Counted from the stretch's first letter, positions 18,400 through 27,764 are shown. The stretch: DNA of 64,000 nucleotides from JAIXWP01 sp044371755 (GCA_044371755.1 JBILSZ010000002.1:28558-92557), one strand, 5' to 3'. Program-made: numbers and translations. Notes: a model not told the origin generated them from the letters alone.

Positions 18400-19181
18400 A
18401 AAATATCTATCGTTCCAGAAAAAACCGACATTGCAGGTCCTTTCAGGAATATATTAAAAAACTCATTGTTATTGTTCACTTCAAAACTCACGGATAGCTC
18501 ACCGCCCCTTGTGTCGACCTTCACCTCATTGTGAAGATTATTTATTTTAGCGAAAACCAAAGCAGCAGCAGTTACGCCTGTGCCACAGCTCAAGGTTTCA
18601 GCTTCTACTCCTCTTTCGAAGGTGCGCATCCGAATGCTTTGAGATGATAGTTGTTCGATAAAATTGACATTCGTTCCACAGGGAGCAAAATCTTCATGAT
18701 GCCTCAGGGGAAGGGCCGCTTTAACTAAATCCAACTTTTCCACGTCTGAAACCAGCGCCACATAGTGAGGACTTCCTGTATTTAAATAAAAAGCATGCTC
18801 AGCCTTTTGGATGATCTCATGAATGTTTTTCATTTTAACGCCAATCGTGTTCTGAGTAAGATAAGCCTCATGAGGACCGTCAATGGCGAAAAAGCGACAA
18901 TTATCTTTAATCATTCCTAGAGAAGCAGCAAAATGCACCGCACAGCGACTGCCGTTTCCACAAAAACTACTGCTGCCATCGGGGTTGTAAAAATTCATAT
19001 AAAAATCCTCCCCGTCATTCTGTGCTGGCTCTATCAGGATAAGTCCGTCTGATCCGATGCCAAAATGCCTGTCACAAAGCGCGACTATTTGGGAGGTTTG
19101 AAGCCGGTACTTCATTTCGCGATTGTCCACTACGATGAAGTCATTTCCGGTGCCCTGATATTTTGTAAAGTGAATCTTCAC
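18396..19181 (-). CDS. dapF: Diaminopimelate epimerase
   Basis: The 261-residue enzyme converts LL- to meso-diaminopimelate for lysine and peptidoglycan. The two catalytic cysteines are visible in FCGNGSRCA and SCGTGVTA, with the flanking motifs KYQGTGNDFIVVDNR, DGLILIEPA, FYNPDGSSSF, GSPHYVAL and RTFERGVEAETLSCG. Length is usual. The start codon is GTG at 19179-19181. A classic TATCTTTG box lies 4 nt upstream, so the message may be leaderless. It is the first gene of an operon with the DUF4105 gene and is divergent from the E1 gene at 19249. Confidence 0.97.
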   Translation of the reverse strand: MKIHFTKYQGTGNDFIVVDNREMKYRLQTSQIVALCDRHFGIGSDGLILIEPAQNDGEDFYMNFYNPDGSSSFCGNGSRCAVHFAASLGMIKDNCRFFAIDGPHEAYLTQNTIGVKMKNIHEIIQKAEHAFYLNTGSPHYVALVSDVEKLDLVKAALPLRHHEDFAPCGTNVNFIEQLSSQSIRMRTFERGVEAETLSCGTGVTAAALVFAKINNLHNEVKVDTRGGELSVSFEVNNNNEFFNIFLKGPAMSVFSGTIDIL

Positions 19182-19185
19182 CCTG

Positions 19186-19193
19186 CAAAGATA
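19186..19193 (-). promoter_or_regulatory. -7 element of dapF (TATCTTTG)
   Basis: This is a perfect TAnnTTTG match on the minus strand, followed by CAGG and the GTG start. I see no convincing -33 TTTG at 19-nt spacing. Confidence 0.5.
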
Positions 19194-19220
19194 GTCACCA
19201 AAACGACAGGATTTCCGCGC

Positions 19221-19228
19221 TATATTCG
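19221..19228 (+). promoter_or_regulatory. Candidate -7 element of the E1 gene (TATATTCG)
   Basis: TATATTCG (TAnnTTyG form) ends 20 nt before the ATG at 19249, back to back with the dapF promoter in a 67-nt divergent intergenic region. Confidence 0.4.
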
Positions 19229-19248
19229 CCCGTAGAATTTAGGATGAC

Positions 19249-21333
19249 ATGTCGACATTAGAAAAAACCGATTCGGCCAAGCAGGGTCAGCTCAGCAGCG
19301 AATTATTGCTCAAGGCATTCAGGCTGATGGCCACTGCCCGCAATCTCTCTGATATCTATGAGGAAAATGCCAAAGTCACTTCAAAATATGTACACGCAAC
19401 CTCTCGTGGTCATGAGGCTTGCCAATTAGCACTTGGTCTGCAATTGAAACCTCAGGATTATCTCAGTGCTTACTATCGCGATGACAGCATTTTATTGGGT
19501 ATGGGAATTACCCCTTACGAGCTCATGCTTCAATTGATGGCCAAGCGTGAGGATATCTTCAGCGGTGGACGCACGTATTATTCGCATCCTTCGCTCAAGC
19601 GTGATAATATGCCCAAAATCCCTCACCAATCCAGCGCTACAGGTATGCAAGCCATTCCTGCCACTGGTATTGCGATGGGATTGCAATACCTCGAAAAACA
19701 AGGGCTAAGTAGCTTCGCCACTAATGATGAAAGACCTCTTGTGGTTTGTTCAATTGGAGACGCAGCTATGACCGAAGGGGAAGTGAGTGAAGCTTTTCAT
19801 ATGGCCACGTTAAAACAAATGCCCATCGTGTTTTTCGTTCAAGACAATGAATGGGATATCAGCGCTCACTCAAGTGAAATAAGATTCGGAGATGCAGTCA
19901 CTTATTCACGTGCGTTTCCAGGGCTAAAAGTAAAATCCATCGATGGCACCGATTTTCTAGCCTCTTATAATACAATAAAGGAAGTCTTTGAAGATGTGCG
20001 CAGATCGCGCAGGCCGTGGCTTATTCACTGCAAAGTACCGTTGCTCGGACATCACACGAGCGGCGTGCGCAAAGAGTGGTATCGCGATGATTTGGAGGCT
20101 GCACAAAAAAGAGATCCACTTCCAAAGTTTATGAAACAATTGGAAAGCCTTGGGTTTGCAGAAACTTCTCTCAAGGAGATTTTTAATGAAATGCGCAATG
20201 AAGTCGAGAGTGCATATCAGCAAGCGCTTCAAGCAGAGGATCCTCGTCCGGAAGATTTACTACTTCACGACTATGCGCCTACACCCATTACGGAAGAAAA
20301 AGGAGAAAGAGAGCCAGCAGGTAAACAACCTACTGTGATGGTGGACAGCGCACTTTTCGCAATGCAAGAAATTCTTGCCAAACATCCCGAGGCTTTGCTT
20401 TATGGCCAAGATGTGGGACGCAGGCTCGGCGGTGTATTCCGCGAAGCGGCAACTTTAGCAGAAAAATTTGGCGATAATCGCGTATTCAATACTCCTATAC
20501 AAGAAGCATTCATTATTGGAAGCACAGTCGGTATGAGCGCTGCCGGATGCAAGCCTATAGTAGAAGTTCAGTTTGCAGACTATATCTGGCCAGGTCTCAA
20601 CCAATTGTTTACCGAGGCTGCCAGAAGTTATTATCTAAGCAATGGTAAATGGAATGTGAGTTGTGTGATACGTGTTCCCATTGGAGCCTACGGCAGTGGT
20701 GGGCCTTATCACAGCAGCAGCGTAGAAAGTGTATTGTCCAACATTAGAGGAATCAAAGTAGCATACCCAAGCACCGGTGCCGATTTAAAAGGCCTTCTCA
20801 AAGCTGCCTATTATGACCCAAATCCTGTAGTGATGCTCGAACACAAAGGCCTCTACTGGAGTAAAGTGAAAGGCACCGAAGATGCACGCACCATCGAACC
20901 AGATGAAGACTATGTAATTCCATTTGGTAAAGCACGCACTGTGACATCAGCCACCAGCACAGAAGAAAAAGTGGCTGTCATTACTTATGGAATGGGCGTG
21001 TATTGGGCGAAGGGAGCTGCCGAAGCCTTCCCAGGACAAATTGAAATCATTGACCTTCGCACCATCGTTCCTGTAGATTATGAGGCCATATTCGTAGCCG
21101 TAGAAAAATGTAACAGATGTCTCGTACTCACTGAAGAACCTGCCAACAATAGCTTTGCACAAGCGATCGCAGGAAAAATCAATGAGCATTGTTTCAAATA
21201 CCTAGACGCACCCGTTATAACATACGGTTCTGTGAATGTGCCAGCTATTCCACTCAATAGCACACTCGAACAAACCATGCTGCCAAATGCAGAAAAAGTA
21301 AAAACCAAGTTGGCAGAATTGTTGAATTATTAA
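19249..21333 (+). CDS. Fused alpha/beta E1 of a branched-chain-type 2-oxoacid dehydrogenase
   Basis: The 694-residue thiamine-diphosphate enzyme joins E1 alpha (about residues 15-330) to E1 beta (about 345-694). The alpha part has GDAAMTEGEVSEAF then NEWDIS, the GDG(X)nN cofactor signature with Ala for Gly at the third position. The beta part has FNTPIQEAFIIGSTVGMSAAG, the transketolase pyrimidine-binding loop PIVEVQFADYIWPGLNQL, and a C-terminal domain ending in LTEEPANNSF. This fusion is the common Bacteroidota form, which decarboxylates branched-chain 2-oxoacids onto a lipoyl-E2. No E2 or E3 gene lies in the window, so partners must be elsewhere. The exact substrate is not proven. Confidence 0.92.
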   Translation: MSTLEKTDSAKQGQLSSELLLKAFRLMATARNLSDIYEENAKVTSKYVHATSRGHEACQLALGLQLKPQDYLSAYYRDDSILLGMGITPYELMLQLMAKREDIFSGGRTYYSHPSLKRDNMPKIPHQSSATGMQAIPATGIAMGLQYLEKQGLSSFATNDERPLVVCSIGDAAMTEGEVSEAFHMATLKQMPIVFFVQDNEWDISAHSSEIRFGDAVTYSRAFPGLKVKSIDGTDFLASYNTIKEVFEDVRRSRRPWLIHCKVPLLGHHTSGVRKEWYRDDLEAAQKRDPLPKFMKQLESLGFAETSLKEIFNEMRNEVESAYQQALQAEDPRPEDLLLHDYAPTPITEEKGEREPAGKQPTVMVDSALFAMQEILAKHPEALLYGQDVGRRLGGVFREAATLAEKFGDNRVFNTPIQEAFIIGSTVGMSAAGCKPIVEVQFADYIWPGLNQLFTEAARSYYLSNGKWNVSCVIRVPIGAYGSGGPYHSSSVESVLSNIRGIKVAYPSTGADLKGLLKAAYYDPNPVVMLEHKGLYWSKVKGTEDARTIEPDEDYVIPFGKARTVTSATSTEEKVAVITYGMGVYWAKGAAEAFPGQIEIIDLRTIVPVDYEAIFVAVEKCNRCLVLTEEPANNSFAQAIAGKINEHCFKYLDAPVITYGSVNVPAIPLNSTLEQTMLPNAEKVKTKLAELLNY

Positions 21334-21354
21334 ACCCCTAAAACAAATTATACC

Positions 21355-22026
21355 ATGTGTAAAAAATTCACTCTAGCACTCATCGCAATTGCCTGCACTA
21401 TTAGCTCCATTGCACAATCATTTGAAGGAAAGATGACTGCCAAAATCATTCCGCTGAAAGTTCCTGCAGAAATGGAAGGAATGAAAGCAATGTTCAACCA
21501 AGACATTACTACCTACGTCAAAGGCGCCAAATCAAAAGCTGAAATAAAAAGTGCTATGGGCACACAAACTATCATCTTTGATTCGATTGCCAAAGAAGTA
21601 ACGATACTCACGGATATGATGGGGCAAAAATTTGCCATGACTCAAAAAGTAGAAAGTTCTGCTGAAGCCAATTCAAGTGGTTTCGACCTCAGTAATGCCA
21701 AAGTGGAAAAGACAAGTGAAACAAAGAAAATCGCTGGATACAACTGTAAGAAGGCAATTGCTACCATGACAGATGAGGAAACCAAAGAAAACATGAAAGT
21801 AGAGTTCTGGTATACAGAAGAGATAGACGCCGCGATGTCTGGATTACCCTTCAAGGGCACCATGATGGAGTATGTAATGAACATAGAAGGAATGGAGTTG
21901 CAATTCACCATCACAGGCATCAACAAAGAATCAGTTTCTTCATCTGTATTTAACATCCCTGATGGCTACCAAGTCATGACACCTGAACAAATGCAAGGCA
22001 TGATGCCTACCATGGGAAATGAATAA
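21355..22026 (+). CDS. DUF4412-like exported protein
   Basis: The 223-residue product has a signal peptide (MCKKFTLALIAIACTISSIAQ) and the features of DUF4412: an initial SFEGKMTAKI strand, a Met-rich middle, the NCKKAIATMTDEE motif with conserved Cys after AGY, then MKVEFWYTEEI and a final MTPEQMQGMM tail. It is likely a periplasmic beta-barrel/lipocalin-like protein of unknown ligand. Met is unusually common (about 19 residues), mostly in the last third. It lies 21 nt after the E1 gene and 3 nt before the thioredoxin gene, in a run of same-strand genes. Confidence 0.8.
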   Translation: MCKKFTLALIAIACTISSIAQSFEGKMTAKIIPLKVPAEMEGMKAMFNQDITTYVKGAKSKAEIKSAMGTQTIIFDSIAKEVTILTDMMGQKFAMTQKVESSAEANSSGFDLSNAKVEKTSETKKIAGYNCKKAIATMTDEETKENMKVEFWYTEEIDAAMSGLPFKGTMMEYVMNIEGMELQFTITGINKESVSSSVFNIPDGYQVMTPEQMQGMMPTMGNE

Positions 22027-22029
22027 AAG

Positions 22030-22515
22030 ATGAAAAAGTCTTCTTTAATTCTAATTATTGTGCTTGTAACAATTGGTGGATTTTTTTTCTACCGATACAA
22101 TGTGGCACACGACGTGAAGCTTTCGGGCATTCAAGTTATTAAAAATGGCGAAGCCACAGCACTTGAAAAGAAAGTGACTCTGCCAGCCATTGTACATTTC
22201 TACGCGGCTTGGTGTGGGCCTTGCATGAAAGAAATGCCCGAAATTATTTCATTCGCCGAAGGCAATAAAGGTCGATTCAATGTGGTGTTTGTAACAGACG
22301 ACACACCCGAAATCATAGAAATAACAGCCCTTCGCTTCAATACTACAACAGAGCGTTTTTTTCAAACACCATCATTAAAAGAAAACAATATTTACAGCAT
22401 TCCTGTTACTTACTTCACCAACACTAAAGGAGAAATTGCCCATAGCATTCTTGGCGAATGCGAATGGACAAATCCTTCATTTATAAAAGAAGTAGAACAA
22501 TATTTAAATCAATAA
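22030..22515 (+). CDS. Membrane-anchored thioredoxin-like protein
   Basis: The 161-residue product has an N-terminal membrane anchor (LILIIVLVTIGGFFFYRY) followed by a thioredoxin fold with FYAAWCGPCMKEMPEI (active-site CGPC) and cis-Pro IPVTYFTN. This is the ResA/TlpA-type layout. Such proteins reduce disulfides in the periplasm, for example in cytochrome c maturation or oxidative-damage repair. The partner is unknown, though two cytochrome-like lipoproteins lie 5 kb downstream. It is tightly spaced to both neighbours (3-4 nt). Confidence 0.88.
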   Translation: MKKSSLILIIVLVTIGGFFFYRYNVAHDVKLSGIQVIKNGEATALEKKVTLPAIVHFYAAWCGPCMKEMPEIISFAEGNKGRFNVVFVTDDTPEIIEITALRFNTTTERFFQTPSLKENNIYSIPVTYFTNTKGEIAHSILGECEWTNPSFIKEVEQYLNQ

Positions 22516-22519
22516 TAAA

Positions 22520-22819
22520 ATGAGCGATCAGTTTAACGGAGTTTCTAAAATTACAACCATCATTGATGATACTGAATTTAATTTTGAGTTGCCAGCAGAT
22601 GGTGACAGTATTTTGAACGGTGCACTAAATATTGGTGTTGACGCCCCGTACTCATGCAAGGGTGGAATTTGCACTTCGTGCAAAGCCAAAGTCATCGAGG
22701 GCGAAGTACACATGACGGTAAACTATGCTCTCACAGACAAAGAGTTGAAGCAAGGATATATCCTAGCCTGTCAGTCACATCCGCGTAGCGAAAAAGTTAA
22801 AATATCGTGGGACGTTTGA
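22520..22819 (+). CDS. [2Fe-2S] plant-type ferredoxin
   Basis: The 99-residue stand-alone ferredoxin has the cluster ligands in PYSCKGGICTSCKAKV (CX5CX2C pattern: Cys, Cys, Cys) and a fourth Cys in YILACQSHP, giving the usual plant-type spacing. The sequence is closest in feel to the C-terminal ferredoxin domain of PaaE/PaaK-type reductases, here without the flavin domain. It probably carries electrons to an oxygenase or reductase not encoded nearby. The start follows the thioredoxin stop by 4 nt, and the stop overlaps the YceI start by 1 nt. Confidence 0.93.
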   Translation: MSDQFNGVSKITTIIDDTEFNFELPADGDSILNGALNIGVDAPYSCKGGICTSCKAKVIEGEVHMTVNYALTDKELKQGYILACQSHPRSEKVKISWDV

Positions 22820-23355
22820 TGAATAAATGTTTGAGCATTCTCATTGCATTTCTTGTGACTCACTTTGAAGTTTCAAGTCAAAATCTCCAGGTGAAACAGG
22901 GCAATATTTCATTTGAGTCCAATGCAGAATTAGAAATTATAAAAGCCTCTTCAAATAAATTGAAGGGGCTTTTTAATGCTGCAACTAAGAACTTTGCTTT
23001 TACTATAGAAATCGGCACTTTCGAAGGTTTCAACAGCGCACTTCAAAAAGAACATTTCAATGAAAATTACATGGAAACCGCTGCCTTTCCTAAGGCAAGT
23101 TTTTCGGGTAAAATTCTAGACACTTTTGATCCTACCAAAGACAAACAAACCATCCGCGCTAAAGGAAAACTTGATGTTCACGGAGTAATAAAAGAACGAA
23201 TACTCGAAATTGAGTTTACAAAAAAAAATTCTGAGTATTCCATCGCAACCAATTTCAACATTTTGCTCGAAGATCACGGTATCACTATTCCGCGGATCGT
23301 AAATCAAAAAATATCGCCTACCATTGCAGTAGCTGTTGTCGGTGTATTAAAATGA
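22819..23355 (+). CDS. YceI-family exported lipocalin-like protein
   Basis: From the ATG at 22819 the product has a signal peptide (MNKCLSILIAFLVTHFEVSSQ) and a YceI domain. The family's characteristic HFNENYMETAAFPKASF motif is present, with GKLDVHGVIKERILEI and a final ISPTIAVAVVGVLK. YceI proteins bind isoprenoid quinone-like lipids and are exported. A second copy is at 28572-29123 and shares the same HFNENY motif. The chosen start overlaps the ferredoxin stop by 1 nt (TGATG). A leading GTG-initiated start 12 nt earlier was rejected because it runs into the ferredoxin. Confidence 0.9.
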   Translation: MNKCLSILIAFLVTHFEVSSQNLQVKQGNISFESNAELEIIKASSNKLKGLFNAATKNFAFTIEIGTFEGFNSALQKEHFNENYMETAAFPKASFSGKILDTFDPTKDKQTIRAKGKLDVHGVIKERILEIEFTKKNSEYSIATNFNILLEDHGITIPRIVNQKISPTIAVAVVGVLK

Positions 23356-23356
23356 A

Positions 23357-26215
23357 ATGACACGATTTCTTCTCATAGCTTTCACCTTCTTCTTCTGTTC
23401 AATCGCACAGGCCCAACAACCCTATTTTTCTAAATTAAACATCAACTATCAAAGCAGTGGAATCAAATTTCAAAAAATCTACGAGGATCCAACTGGCATC
23501 CTTTGGATAGGTACCAATGAGGGCATTATACGCTTCAACGGAAAGACATCAAAACTCATTAGACTCCCGCAACAAAACGGACATCGCATCACTGCAATTG
23601 TCGGTAATGAGTCTTACATCTTTGCTTCGGATCATAAAGGGGTTTTATACAAAATTAATACGCATCTCAACTACACTGTTGAACATACAGCGTATAATGA
23701 AGACGCTATCACTGCGCTTTATATCTCCAAAAAAAATCTCCTTGTAGGTACTGCCTCCTCTGGGATATTAATCTATGCTGACTTCAAGTTCCAACGAGTG
23801 CTTGATGCCTCCAATATTCTTGCAGATAATGCCATCCACTTTATCAAACCTTCCAATAACTACATCGCAATAGGCACCGACGCGGGCATTCACTTTCTAG
23901 ATAAAGATTTTCAAATTTATAAGCTCTTAACTGCTGAGCAAGGGCTTTCGGACAACCTCATCTACGCTGCCCACAGCGATGCTCAAGATTTGGTGGTCGG
24001 AACACATAATGGCGAACTAAATCAAATCGATCCATCTTTAAAAATAGATGTCACTTCATTTCCCGCCTCAGATCAACCCATAAGATTTATCCTTAAAAAA
24101 AATCAAGAGTGGATAATCATCAGCGACTATGGCAATTTGCAAATAGCTACGCAAGACTTTACGAGTGTATATGAATCGAAATATACACAGCTGGAATCCT
24201 TTTCAACCAACTATGAAGTGACAGATGCAATCATTGATAAAGAAGGAAATCTTATTATCTGCCAAAATACGGATCAAATTCTCCTTGCGGATCTCCAATT
24301 TCTGTACACAGCACAGCACGAAGATGTAAGTTTCGAAAATATCTCAGCTATACATCATGACCTCAATAGCCGCTTGTGGCTTGCAACAAAACAAGGATTG
24401 TGCTTTCACTCCGACCAGTTTATTCCCGGTAATAAACTTCAATTTGTGTTTAAAGCTAGTAAAGATCCGAAAACACAAATTATTTGTATTCGGGAGCGCA
24501 GTGATGGAAAAATATGGTTCGGCATGTATGGCGCTGGATTGGGAATCTACGACCCCAAAACAAACACAAACTCCACGATACTCAATCAAGCCGATCTAAG
24601 TGATGGAAACATATTTTCTATCTGTGAAATCAATGATGAAATGTGGCTTGCAACGCTCAATGGTGTTTTCATCACGAAAGAAATCAACGGCAGAATTGTG
24701 TTTGAAAAAAATGAAGCCATCAACGCATATTCAAGATTTATATATCGAATATTTAAAGATCGAGAAGGCCGTATTTGGCTCGCTACCGATGGAAAAGGTG
24801 CAGCATACTATACCGACCAAAAAATAAATCCAATATTCGATACGTCTGAGAGTATCATCGATGTCACCCAAGATCGCGATGGAAATATTTGGTTTTTAAA
24901 CTCAGAAAATGAAATAATCATTTGGAATAATCAAATCATCTTTCGTCAAAAACTGCGCGTGCAGAGAGGATTTGCTCATATCCTAGCCATAGAGGCCGAT
25001 TTAAATGGAAAAGTAACCATATTGGCACAAGAAGGTATTTTTAGCCTGGATTCAAAAGGAAACAACCAGCTTTTTTTTCCAGCAAAAAATCGAATCAACT
25101 CGAACTACCTTGACATTATTACCAACGATGAAAACTACCAATGGTTTGCTTTGGATAATGCTCTGGTACGCTTTGAAAGTGAAAACAACTCTAATCGCAC
25201 TCAACCTCAGCCCATCATCGACCATATGTTTGTGGCCTTTCAACCCATAGACACGCTTACGCACAAATTCTCCTATCGCGACAATCATTTTACATTTCAA
25301 ATATCAGCCCTCTGGTTTAAACAATTAGAAGATCTCGACTTTAGATATCGGCTCTTTGGACTTGATACTGCTTGGGTACAAACGAGTGATGCCGAAATTG
25401 TCTTTCCCAAACTAAGCCCCGGCGAATATAGATTTGAATTGCAAGCAGCGGTTAATGATCAGTGGACCAACTGCGAAACGGCATCCTATTTTTTTCAAAT
25501 CAAAAAACCAATTTGGCAACAATGGTGGTTCATTATTATTGGCTTAATACTGGCTATAAGCATCGTTGGATATAGTGTTACCTACCGAATAAAAATACGT
25601 GAATCTAAATTGGCTTTGCGTCAAGAACAAACGCAAGTGCAGCTAGATACCTTGCGCAATCAAATTAATCCACACTTTCTTTTCAATTCTTTTAATGCAC
25701 TCATCAACGCCATTCACCAAGATAAGGAGGTGGCGGTAGATTATGTGGAAAAATTGAGTGACTATTATCGCCAAATATTGGAAAATCAAACCAAACAGGT
25801 AATACTTCTCAGTGAAGAACTTGATTTGGTTAATAATTATTTATTCCTTCAAAAACAGCGATTCGCAGATAACTTGATTACCTCAATCACTCTTGATAAT
25901 GAAGTTTTAAAAACTTGTATCCCCCCGATGACGCTACAATTGCTCGTCGAAAATGCCATTAAGCACAATAGTATTTCTAAGTCCTCTCCGCTAAGAATCG
26001 AAATTTTCAATCAAGAAAATCAGCTTTTTGTAAAAAATATAATAAGCCCGAAAATCCACCCTGAAAAAAGTACAGGTGTAGGCCTACAAAATATCAAAAG
26101 TCGTTATTCACTATTATTTTCAAAGCAAATAAAAGTCTCAAAAAGCGATACACATTTTGAAGTAATATTACCCATTATTGATAGTACCCAAGGCCATGCA
26201 CATATTGATCATTGA
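23357..26215 (+). CDS. Propeller-sensor histidine kinase (LytS-type transmitter)
   Basis: The 952-residue protein has a signal peptide, a two-propeller periplasmic sensor built from Reg_prop-like repeats (DPTGILWIGTNEGIIRF, DLNSRLWLATKQGLCF, DREGRIWLATDGKGAAY, DRDGNIWFLNSENE), a Y_Y_Y domain near residues 630-705, one TM segment (WWFIIIGLILAISIVGYSV) and a His_kinase transmitter. The phospho-acceptor motif is INPHFLFNSFNAL near residue 770, with an ATPase N box VENAIKHN near 865. It overlaps the response-regulator gene by 20 nt, so the pair forms a two-component system. The ligand is unknown. Such propeller kinases often sense carbohydrates or envelope states. Confidence 0.93.
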   Translation: MTRFLLIAFTFFFCSIAQAQQPYFSKLNINYQSSGIKFQKIYEDPTGILWIGTNEGIIRFNGKTSKLIRLPQQNGHRITAIVGNESYIFASDHKGVLYKINTHLNYTVEHTAYNEDAITALYISKKNLLVGTASSGILIYADFKFQRVLDASNILADNAIHFIKPSNNYIAIGTDAGIHFLDKDFQIYKLLTAEQGLSDNLIYAAHSDAQDLVVGTHNGELNQIDPSLKIDVTSFPASDQPIRFILKKNQEWIIISDYGNLQIATQDFTSVYESKYTQLESFSTNYEVTDAIIDKEGNLIICQNTDQILLADLQFLYTAQHEDVSFENISAIHHDLNSRLWLATKQGLCFHSDQFIPGNKLQFVFKASKDPKTQIICIRERSDGKIWFGMYGAGLGIYDPKTNTNSTILNQADLSDGNIFSICEINDEMWLATLNGVFITKEINGRIVFEKNEAINAYSRFIYRIFKDREGRIWLATDGKGAAYYTDQKINPIFDTSESIIDVTQDRDGNIWFLNSENEIIIWNNQIIFRQKLRVQRGFAHILAIEADLNGKVTILAQEGIFSLDSKGNNQLFFPAKNRINSNYLDIITNDENYQWFALDNALVRFESENNSNRTQPQPIIDHMFVAFQPIDTLTHKFSYRDNHFTFQISALWFKQLEDLDFRYRLFGLDTAWVQTSDAEIVFPKLSPGEYRFELQAAVNDQWTNCETASYFFQIKKPIWQQWWFIIIGLILAISIVGYSVTYRIKIRESKLALRQEQTQVQLDTLRNQINPHFLFNSFNALINAIHQDKEVAVDYVEKLSDYYRQILENQTKQVILLSEELDLVNNYLFLQKQRFADNLITSITLDNEVLKTCIPPMTLQLLVENAIKHNSISKSSPLRIEIFNQENQLFVKNIISPKIHPEKSTGVGLQNIKSRYSLLFSKQIKVSKSDTHFEVILPIIDSTQGHAHIDH

Positions 26216-26957
26216 AGATGAACCAGCGGCCTCTGACCATCTCAAAAGGCTCATTCAACAAAGCATACCCGAGGCCCTTATTCTCGATGTTTTAGATACT
26301 GTGGAATCAGCTATCTCTTGGCTTGAATCACATGATGAACCCCACGTGATCTTTACAGATGTGCAATTAGGAGACGGGGTTTGTTTTGATATTTTTAAAA
26401 AACACCAACCCAAGTGTCCTATTATTTTTACTACAGCTTATAATGAGTATGCCATTCATGCATTCAAAGTGAATGCAATCGACTATTTGCTAAAACCAAT
26501 TAAAAAACAAGAGTTTTCAGAAACCTTGGATCGACTTCAGAGGCTTATATCTGAAAAGATGACGATCATCAATTTTGAGCAGTTAAGTAGTGTATATGAG
26601 GAAACTAAGGAGAAATACAAACATCGCTATGTAATCCGCTTCGGAGAACAAATGCGCACTATCACCTCTTCTGATATCGCCTATGTTTATACGCTTCAAA
26701 AAGGGGTTTTCGCGACCACCAATGAAGGCCGATCCTATGCTCTCGATAAGAGTCTCGAGCAAATGGAACAAGAATTAGATCCACACTATTTTTTTAGAAT
26801 CAATAGGCAATTTATTATACACATTGATTCGATAGGTAAAATGCAAATCGTTTCAAAATCACGCGTCAAAATTGACCTCACACCTCCTTTCCAAGAGGGC
26901 GACGTCATTGTAAGCACCGAAAAGTCTCCCATTTTCAAAGCTTGGTTGAAGAGATGA
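26196..26957 (+). CDS. LytTR-family response regulator
   Basis: From the ATG at 26196 (beginning MHILIIEDEP) the 253-residue product has a CheY-like receiver with an acidic pocket in IIEDEP, a phosphorylation Asp in VIFTDVQLGD near residue 55 and Lys in YLLKPIKK. A LytTR DNA-binding domain follows from about residue 150 (RYVIRFGEQMRTITSSDIAYV, FFRINRQFIIHIDSI). The in-frame start at 26178 was rejected because 26196 gives a normal receiver start. It is the partner of the upstream kinase. LytTR regulators often bind direct repeats; a palindrome lies 44 nt downstream of its stop but is of a different type. Confidence 0.93.
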   Translation: MHILIIEDEPAASDHLKRLIQQSIPEALILDVLDTVESAISWLESHDEPHVIFTDVQLGDGVCFDIFKKHQPKCPIIFTTAYNEYAIHAFKVNAIDYLLKPIKKQEFSETLDRLQRLISEKMTIINFEQLSSVYEETKEKYKHRYVIRFGEQMRTITSSDIAYVYTLQKGVFATTNEGRSYALDKSLEQMEQELDPHYFFRINRQFIIHIDSIGKMQIVSKSRVKIDLTPPFQEGDVIVSTEKSPIFKAWLKR

Positions 26958-27000
26958 GGCAATTCTCCCGATCGGAGGTTCCATTTTCCCGTTCAGCATC

Positions 27001-27018
27001 TTACATTTTATAATGTAA
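27001..27018. promoter_or_regulatory. 18-bp perfect inverted repeat upstream of the cytochrome-like locus
   Basis: TTACATT-TTAT-AATGTAA has perfect 7-bp arms and a 4-nt spacer. It sits 42 nt before the ATG at 27061, between the response-regulator stop and the first lipoprotein gene, and has no T-run, so it is not a terminator. An operator is the simplest reading; the binding protein is unknown. Confidence 0.45.
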
Positions 27019-27060
27019 AATCTAAAGCGGATGTTTGCGTTGTCAAATCACAACAGCGCC

Positions 27061-27756
27061 ATGAAAATCATCCCTTACATCTTCTCGATTGTGCTCTTGA
27101 GCGCTTGCGTTCACACCATTGAAGAGCCTGCGCCTACCGGCGGTGGAAACAATGGCGGCGGCGGCGGTGGTCAAACGGATTGCGATCCTAATCTTGTTTA
27201 TTTCACCAATACCATACAACCTTTGCTTCAGTCGCGATGTGCTCAACCAGAATGCCACGATCAGGCGACACAGCAAGATGGGGTGGGAATGTTTGATTAT
27301 AATTCAATAATGCAACAAGTGGCTGCGGGTAATCCTGGAGCCAGTGACCTTTGGGAAGCCATCACCGAAGACGATCCCGATAAGATAATGCCTCCGGCAG
27401 GAGAAGCTCCTCTAACAGCTGCAGAAATCAACCTCATCACGACCTGGATTCAACAGGGGGCACAAAATAATTCCTGTACAAGCGATTGCGACCCGGCGGC
27501 ATTCACTTTTGCCAGCACCATTCAGCCAATGATTCAAACCCATTGTCAGGGCTGTCATAGCGGCAATAATCCAAATGCAGGATTAAGCCTCACCAATTAC
27601 AACCAGATTCAAACAATTGCGTTGAATGGCAGTTTATTACATAGTATAAACGCTACCGGAGGCTTCACTTTAATGCCTTATCAGAGCAACGCACTTAGCA
27701 ATTGTAAAAAACAGCAACTGCAAGCTTGGGTGGACGCCGGAGCACCAAACAATTAA
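27061..27756 (+). CDS. Cytochrome-c-like lipoprotein with CX4CH and CX2CH motifs
   Basis: From the ATG at 27061 the product has a signal peptide with lipobox LSAC, a Gly/Asn-rich linker (GGGNNGGGGGGQ) and two half-domains of the 'planctomycete cytochrome c'/PSD1-like type. Each opens with TIQPxxQ. The first heme-like motif is CAQPECH, with four residues between the cysteines. The second is CQGCH, the canonical CX2CH. DPDKIMPPAGEAPL and TLMPYQSN supply Met axial-ligand candidates. The 5' frame extends to 27031, but the lipobox fixes the start. It heads a locus with four further exported proteins. Whether both halves bind heme is unproven. Confidence 0.85.
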   Translation: MKIIPYIFSIVLLSACVHTIEEPAPTGGGNNGGGGGGQTDCDPNLVYFTNTIQPLLQSRCAQPECHDQATQQDGVGMFDYNSIMQQVAAGNPGASDLWEAITEDDPDKIMPPAGEAPLTAAEINLITTWIQQGAQNNSCTSDCDPAAFTFASTIQPMIQTHCQGCHSGNNPNAGLSLTNYNQIQTIALNGSLLHSINATGGFTLMPYQSNALSNCKKQQLQAWVDAGAPNN

Positions 27757-27764
27757 TTGACGCC

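Noticed and set aside
19249..21333. Fused E1 as a novel gene fusion
   Set aside because: The alpha-beta E1 fusion is common in Bacteroidota; the missing E2/E3 genes are usual for this phylum.
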